Below are positions 61,331 to 64,000 of a DNA stretch of 64,000 nucleotides, piece by piece (the stretch's first letter is position 1; each line of letters opens with the position of its first letter). The DNA is from Kriegella sp965368185. Its GTDB lineage: Bacteria; Bacteroidota; Bacteroidia; Flavobacteriales; Flavobacteriaceae. The position numbers and the translations under genes were made by a program. The DNA is taken from positions 12,288-76,287 of the forward strand of contig CBDULZ010000013.1 in the NCBI GenBank assembly GCA_965368185.1, written 5' to 3'. A model generated the notes under the pieces. That model was not told where the DNA came from. It saw only the letters and a program-made list of their open reading frames with translations, and did not search any database.

Positions 61331-61368
61331 ATCCAACAGTGTGCATCGAGAATTCAGTACCCATTACC

Positions 61369-62544
61369 ATGCAACAACCACTTATCCAACACCAAACAGA
61401 ACTCTCAGGAAACATAGTTTTGCTGTGCCGATTCCTGAGAAAAAAAGGATTTCCTGTAAGCATCATTGAAGAAGCCGATGCGCTCAGGGCCTTATCCTAT
61501 TTATCCGTGGCGCGGGAAAAGGAATTTAAAGAGGCACTAAGAATCGTACTTGCTAAAAATCAATACCAATTTGAAAAGTTCGATGCGTATTATTCGGAAT
61601 TCTGGGATCAACTCTCCAAAGCCGTGGATTCTAAAACTAAAGAAAATTTAGACAGAAAGAACAAGCGTAATGATGCAAAGCAGCAAGAAATACGTTTTGA
61701 CTCCCTTAAAAACTGGTTAAATCTTAAACCTTCCGAAGAAGAGAAGGCGGTTTCTTCCTATAGTGACTTTGAGGTTTTGACCAAAAAGAATTTTTCCGAT
61801 CTAAATGAGGATGAAATGCGCTTAATGATGCGCTTGCTTGAAAAATTGGCACGTAAAGTCGCCCATCAAAAGAGCAGATTGCGAAGAGTATCTAAAAAAA
61901 GGAACAAGGTAGACTTAAAACGAACCATTCGTTTAGGTATGCGTAATGGAGGTGATATTCTAAAGCTGATCTATAGTGAAAAAAAAGAGAAAAAACTGAA
62001 ACTAGTACTGCTTTGCGATGTTAGCAAGTCTATGGATTTGTACAGTCGGTTTTTTGTGCACCTGATTTATGCCTTTCAGAATGCTTATGATAAGATAGAG
62101 ACGTTCGTTTTCAGTACGGCGCTGCACCACGTTACCACTATACTTGATAATTACGAGTTTGAAAAAGCCTATGATACGATCTCTGACAGGGTGCCACATT
62201 GGTCGGGAGGTACGACTATAGGTACGTGTTTGCAAGATTTCGTTTCGAATTATGGACATCGATTGTTGGATAAAAAAACAATCGTATTTGTTTTAAGTGA
62301 TGGATGGGATACGGGAGAACCTGCAATAATGAAAGAAGCAATGAAAAGTATATACAAAACTTCGAGAAAGGTAATATGGTTAAATCCCTTGGGGGGAAGC
62401 TCCAATTTTTCTCCCGATGCATTGGGGATGAAAACTGCATTGCCGTTTATCGATGTGCTGGCATCGGCGCACAATTTGGAAAGCCTCAAACAAGCGTTGC
62501 TATTATTGCCAAAAAAACGAAATTTAGTCAACCCTACGACTTAG
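61369..62544 (+). CDS. VWA-domain protein (CoxE-like)
   Basis: A 391-residue von Willebrand A-domain protein of the CoxE type, partner of MoxR/CoxD in assembly of Mo hydroxylases. The start at 61369 (MQQPLIQHQ) is chosen because the longer frame from 61273 reads through the repeat. The domain includes the MIDAS motif LLCDVSKSMD, SGGTTIGTCLQDF (MIDAS Thr) and VFVLSDGWDTGEP. The N-terminal half is helical and charged. It acts in the cytoplasm. Confidence 0.88.
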   Translation: MQQPLIQHQTELSGNIVLLCRFLRKKGFPVSIIEEADALRALSYLSVAREKEFKEALRIVLAKNQYQFEKFDAYYSEFWDQLSKAVDSKTKENLDRKNKRNDAKQQEIRFDSLKNWLNLKPSEEEKAVSSYSDFEVLTKKNFSDLNEDEMRLMMRLLEKLARKVAHQKSRLRRVSKKRNKVDLKRTIRLGMRNGGDILKLIYSEKKEKKLKLVLLCDVSKSMDLYSRFFVHLIYAFQNAYDKIETFVFSTALHHVTTILDNYEFEKAYDTISDRVPHWSGGTTIGTCLQDFVSNYGHRLLDKKTIVFVLSDGWDTGEPAIMKEAMKSIYKTSRKVIWLNPLGGSSNFSPDALGMKTALPFIDVLASAHNLESLKQALLLLPKKRNLVNPTT

Positions 62545-62710
62545 AAGCAATCAGGTTCATATTATTTTTTTGGATTTCTTATCAATAAGAAAAAATTAAA
62601 CTAAAAAATTTACGGATATCACATCAAATTTTTATCTTCAAGGAGAATTATCAAGAGACTGGAAGCTATCGATTCTCTTTTGCGTGCATTACTAAATAAA
62701 TACAGAAAGT

Positions 62711-63157
62711 TTGAAGATTACTGGTGAATATCTACTGAGTGCAAACCCTGATGAACTATGGGAAATGTTAAACGATCCAAAGGTGTTGGAGAAAGTGACT
62801 CCTGGGATTAAAACACTAGAAGCTCAAGGTGAAGATTCGTATAAGGCAATTTCCGAAGTTAAGATAGGTCCGGTAAAAGGAGAGTTTAAAGGAGGCCTTG
62901 CACTTAAGGATAAGGTTGAAGGTGAAAGTTGTGTCGTTGTTCTGGATCAGAAGAGCAAAATGGGCAATGTTGTGGCTGAAATTGGTATGAAATTGATACC
63001 TAAGAAAGAAAACCAAACGGAAGTACAATATACCGGGGAGGCTAAAATGTCGGGCATGTTGGCACGCATGGGACAACGGATTATGAGCGGAGTGGTCAGT
63101 ACGCTCTCCAAACAATTCTTCCAAGCTTTGGAAAAGGAGTTGCAAGACCGGAAATAA
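62711..63157 (+). CDS. coxG: CoxG-like SRPBCC protein, TTG start
   Basis: A 148-residue CoxG-family protein (SRPBCC/START fold) that helps attach or mature CO-dehydrogenase-type enzymes at the membrane. KITGEYLLSANPDELWEMLNDP is the typical opening, and CIKTLEAQGEDSYKAISEVKIGPVKG-like and FKGGLALKD blocks follow. A TAA in frame at 62693 and no nearer ATG leave TTG 62711 as the only workable start. It follows the VWA gene by 166 bases and precedes coxS. Confidence 0.86.
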   Translation: MKITGEYLLSANPDELWEMLNDPKVLEKVTPGIKTLEAQGEDSYKAISEVKIGPVKGEFKGGLALKDKVEGESCVVVLDQKSKMGNVVAEIGMKLIPKKENQTEVQYTGEAKMSGMLARMGQRIMSGVVSTLSKQFFQALEKELQDRK

Positions 63158-63257
63158 TTCGTTTTATAAGGTCGCTGAATGTAGGTTAGCGAGGTTATAG
63201 CTCCTACAACATATAGCAAGAGACACTTAAAAAGGGAGCACTTAAATTTATACATAT

Positions 63258-63722
63258 ATGAAAATAACTGTAAAGGTCAATGGGGTTGCGCACACCCATG
63301 AAATTGAACCAAGAATAAGTCTTACCCAGTATTTACGCGAAATATTGGATCTAACCGGTACGCACATCGGTTGCGATACCAGTGGTTGTGGGGCCTGTAC
63401 CGTTACCATGGATGGCAAAGCGGTCAAGTCATGCACCATTTTAGCCGTTCAGGCCGATGGTAGCGAGATAACTACCATTGAGGGTATGGCCAATGGCAAT
63501 GAAATGCATCCTATTCAGGCCGCGTTTAAAGAACATCACGGATTGCAATGCGGCTTTTGTACACCCGGAATGGTAATGACCGCAGTGGATATTTTGAAAA
63601 ATAATCCAAATCCGTCCGAAAAGGAGGTCCGCCATGGGTTGGAAGGTAATTTCTGTAGGTGTACGGGATATCACAATATTGTTAAATCTATTCGGCATGC
63701 CGCTGAGCAAATAAACAACTAG
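63258..63722 (+). CDS. [2Fe-2S] small subunit of a Mo hydroxylase (CoxS-like)
   Basis: A 154-residue iron-sulfur subunit of a xanthine dehydrogenase/CO dehydrogenase-family enzyme. The first [2Fe-2S] cluster motif is CDTSGCGACTVTMDGKAVKSC and the second cluster uses CGFCTPGM and CRCTGYHNIV. All eight Cys are present. Electrons pass from the Mo centre through these clusters to the flavin or another acceptor. CoxL follows after 3 bases. Confidence 0.94.
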   Translation: MKITVKVNGVAHTHEIEPRISLTQYLREILDLTGTHIGCDTSGCGACTVTMDGKAVKSCTILAVQADGSEITTIEGMANGNEMHPIQAAFKEHHGLQCGFCTPGMVMTAVDILKNNPNPSEKEVRHGLEGNFCRCTGYHNIVKSIRHAAEQINN

Positions 63723-63725
63723 AAC

Positions 63726-64000
63726 ATGGAAAAGTTTATAGGAAAATCAGTAAAAAGGCGTGAAGATAATCGTTTTTTAAAAGGTGCAGGAAAATATACC
63801 GATGATATAAAATTGCCTAAAATGACCCAGGCGGCATTTGTCAGAAGTCCGTATGCCCATGCAAAAATTCTTTCCGTTGATATCTCGGAAGCTAAAAAAG
63901 CGGAAGGCGTAGTGGCCGTTTTTACAGCTCAAGATGGTTGTGGGCAATATGGTGTTCCCTGCGGATGGCAGGTAGATTTTAAAAATGGGGAAACGATGCG
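63726..64000 (+). CDS. Mo-binding large subunit, xanthine dehydrogenase/CoxL family (3' end outside window)
   Basis: The first ~91 codons of the molybdopterin large subunit. VKRREDNRFLKGAGKYTDDIKLP and AAFVRSPYAHAKILSVDISEA are the N-terminal hallmarks of this family. The active-site loop that separates form I CO dehydrogenase (AYXCSFR) from other Mo hydroxylases lies outside the window, so the substrate (CO, purine, aldehyde or other) cannot be assigned. No CoxM flavin subunit is seen before it. Confidence 0.9.
   Translation, partial: MEKFIGKSVKRREDNRFLKGAGKYTDDIKLPKMTQAAFVRSPYAHAKILSVDISEAKKAEGVVAVFTAQDGCGQYGVPCGWQVDFKNGETM

Noticed and set aside
61273..61368. N-terminal extension of the VWA gene
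   Set aside because: It reads through the right inverted repeat; the family start fits 61369.

Overview
The window looks like a chromosomal piece from a marine flavobacterium (Bacteroidota, Flavobacteriaceae; a Maribacter/Zobellia/Arenibacter-like organism is my inference). The reasons are a SusC/SusD pair, sulfatase and fucosidase genes, PspC/PadR/DUF2807 and DUF4870 genes, TACTTTTG-type -7 promoter boxes, AT-leaning DNA, almost no Shine-Dalgarno sequences, and flavobacterial palindromic intergenic repeats. I saw no tRNA, rRNA or CRISPR. Genes are cut at both edges: a GH29 fucosidase at the left and a CoxL-like molybdenum subunit at the right.

Layout. 0-6.5 kb: end of a sulfated-polysaccharide catabolic cluster (fucosidase, secreted Gfo/Idh oxidoreductase, lipoprotein sulfatase, lipoprotein formylglycine-generating enzyme, galactokinase). 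6.5-9.5 kb: LytTR regulator, thioredoxin reductase, two tandem lipocalin-like paralogues. 9.8-16.5 kb: SusC/SusD plus an oxoamine-synthase-like PLP enzyme and a dipeptide epimerase. 16.6-20.4 kb: envelope-stress type cluster (PadR, PspC, DUF2807) and DUF4870. 20.5-26.8 kb: mixed housekeeping and signalling genes, including arsenite methyltransferase, a membrane cyclase and an ECF sigma/membrane-protein pair. 27.1-32.9 kb: histidine kinase and NtrC-type regulator followed by dyads, a sigma-54 promoter and two Gre/Rnk-like genes around a small Cys-rich protein and glutamate dehydrogenase. 33-42.9 kb: peptidase, Nudix, amidohydrolase, PBP4-like peptidase, divergent oxyR/dps, and a cNMP-PAS sigma-54 activator.

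42.8-50.6 kb is an accessory, decaying zone: an orphan sigma-54 promoter with three upstream palindromes, small stress/repair genes, a dead PIN/antitoxin pair, a dead IS200/IS605-like element with its end hairpins, an IS3-type left-end relic, and a repeat-built LRR protein. 50.6-64 kb: OsmC, pyruvate:ferredoxin oxidoreductase, a group II PLP decarboxylase, a 1127-residue TPR-kinase-receiver-cyclase fusion, and a cox-like molybdenum hydroxylase operon (MoxR, VWA, CoxG, CoxS, CoxL). A four-helix-bundle (23S IVP family) gene bounded by inverted repeats sits inside that operon.

The strongest candidates for something undescribed are the sigma-54 promoter at 42959 with no recognisable target, the kinase/NtrC/Gre circuit at 27-33 kb, and the inverted-repeat-bounded four-helix-bundle cassette at 60861-61330. 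All three are read from sequence patterns only.
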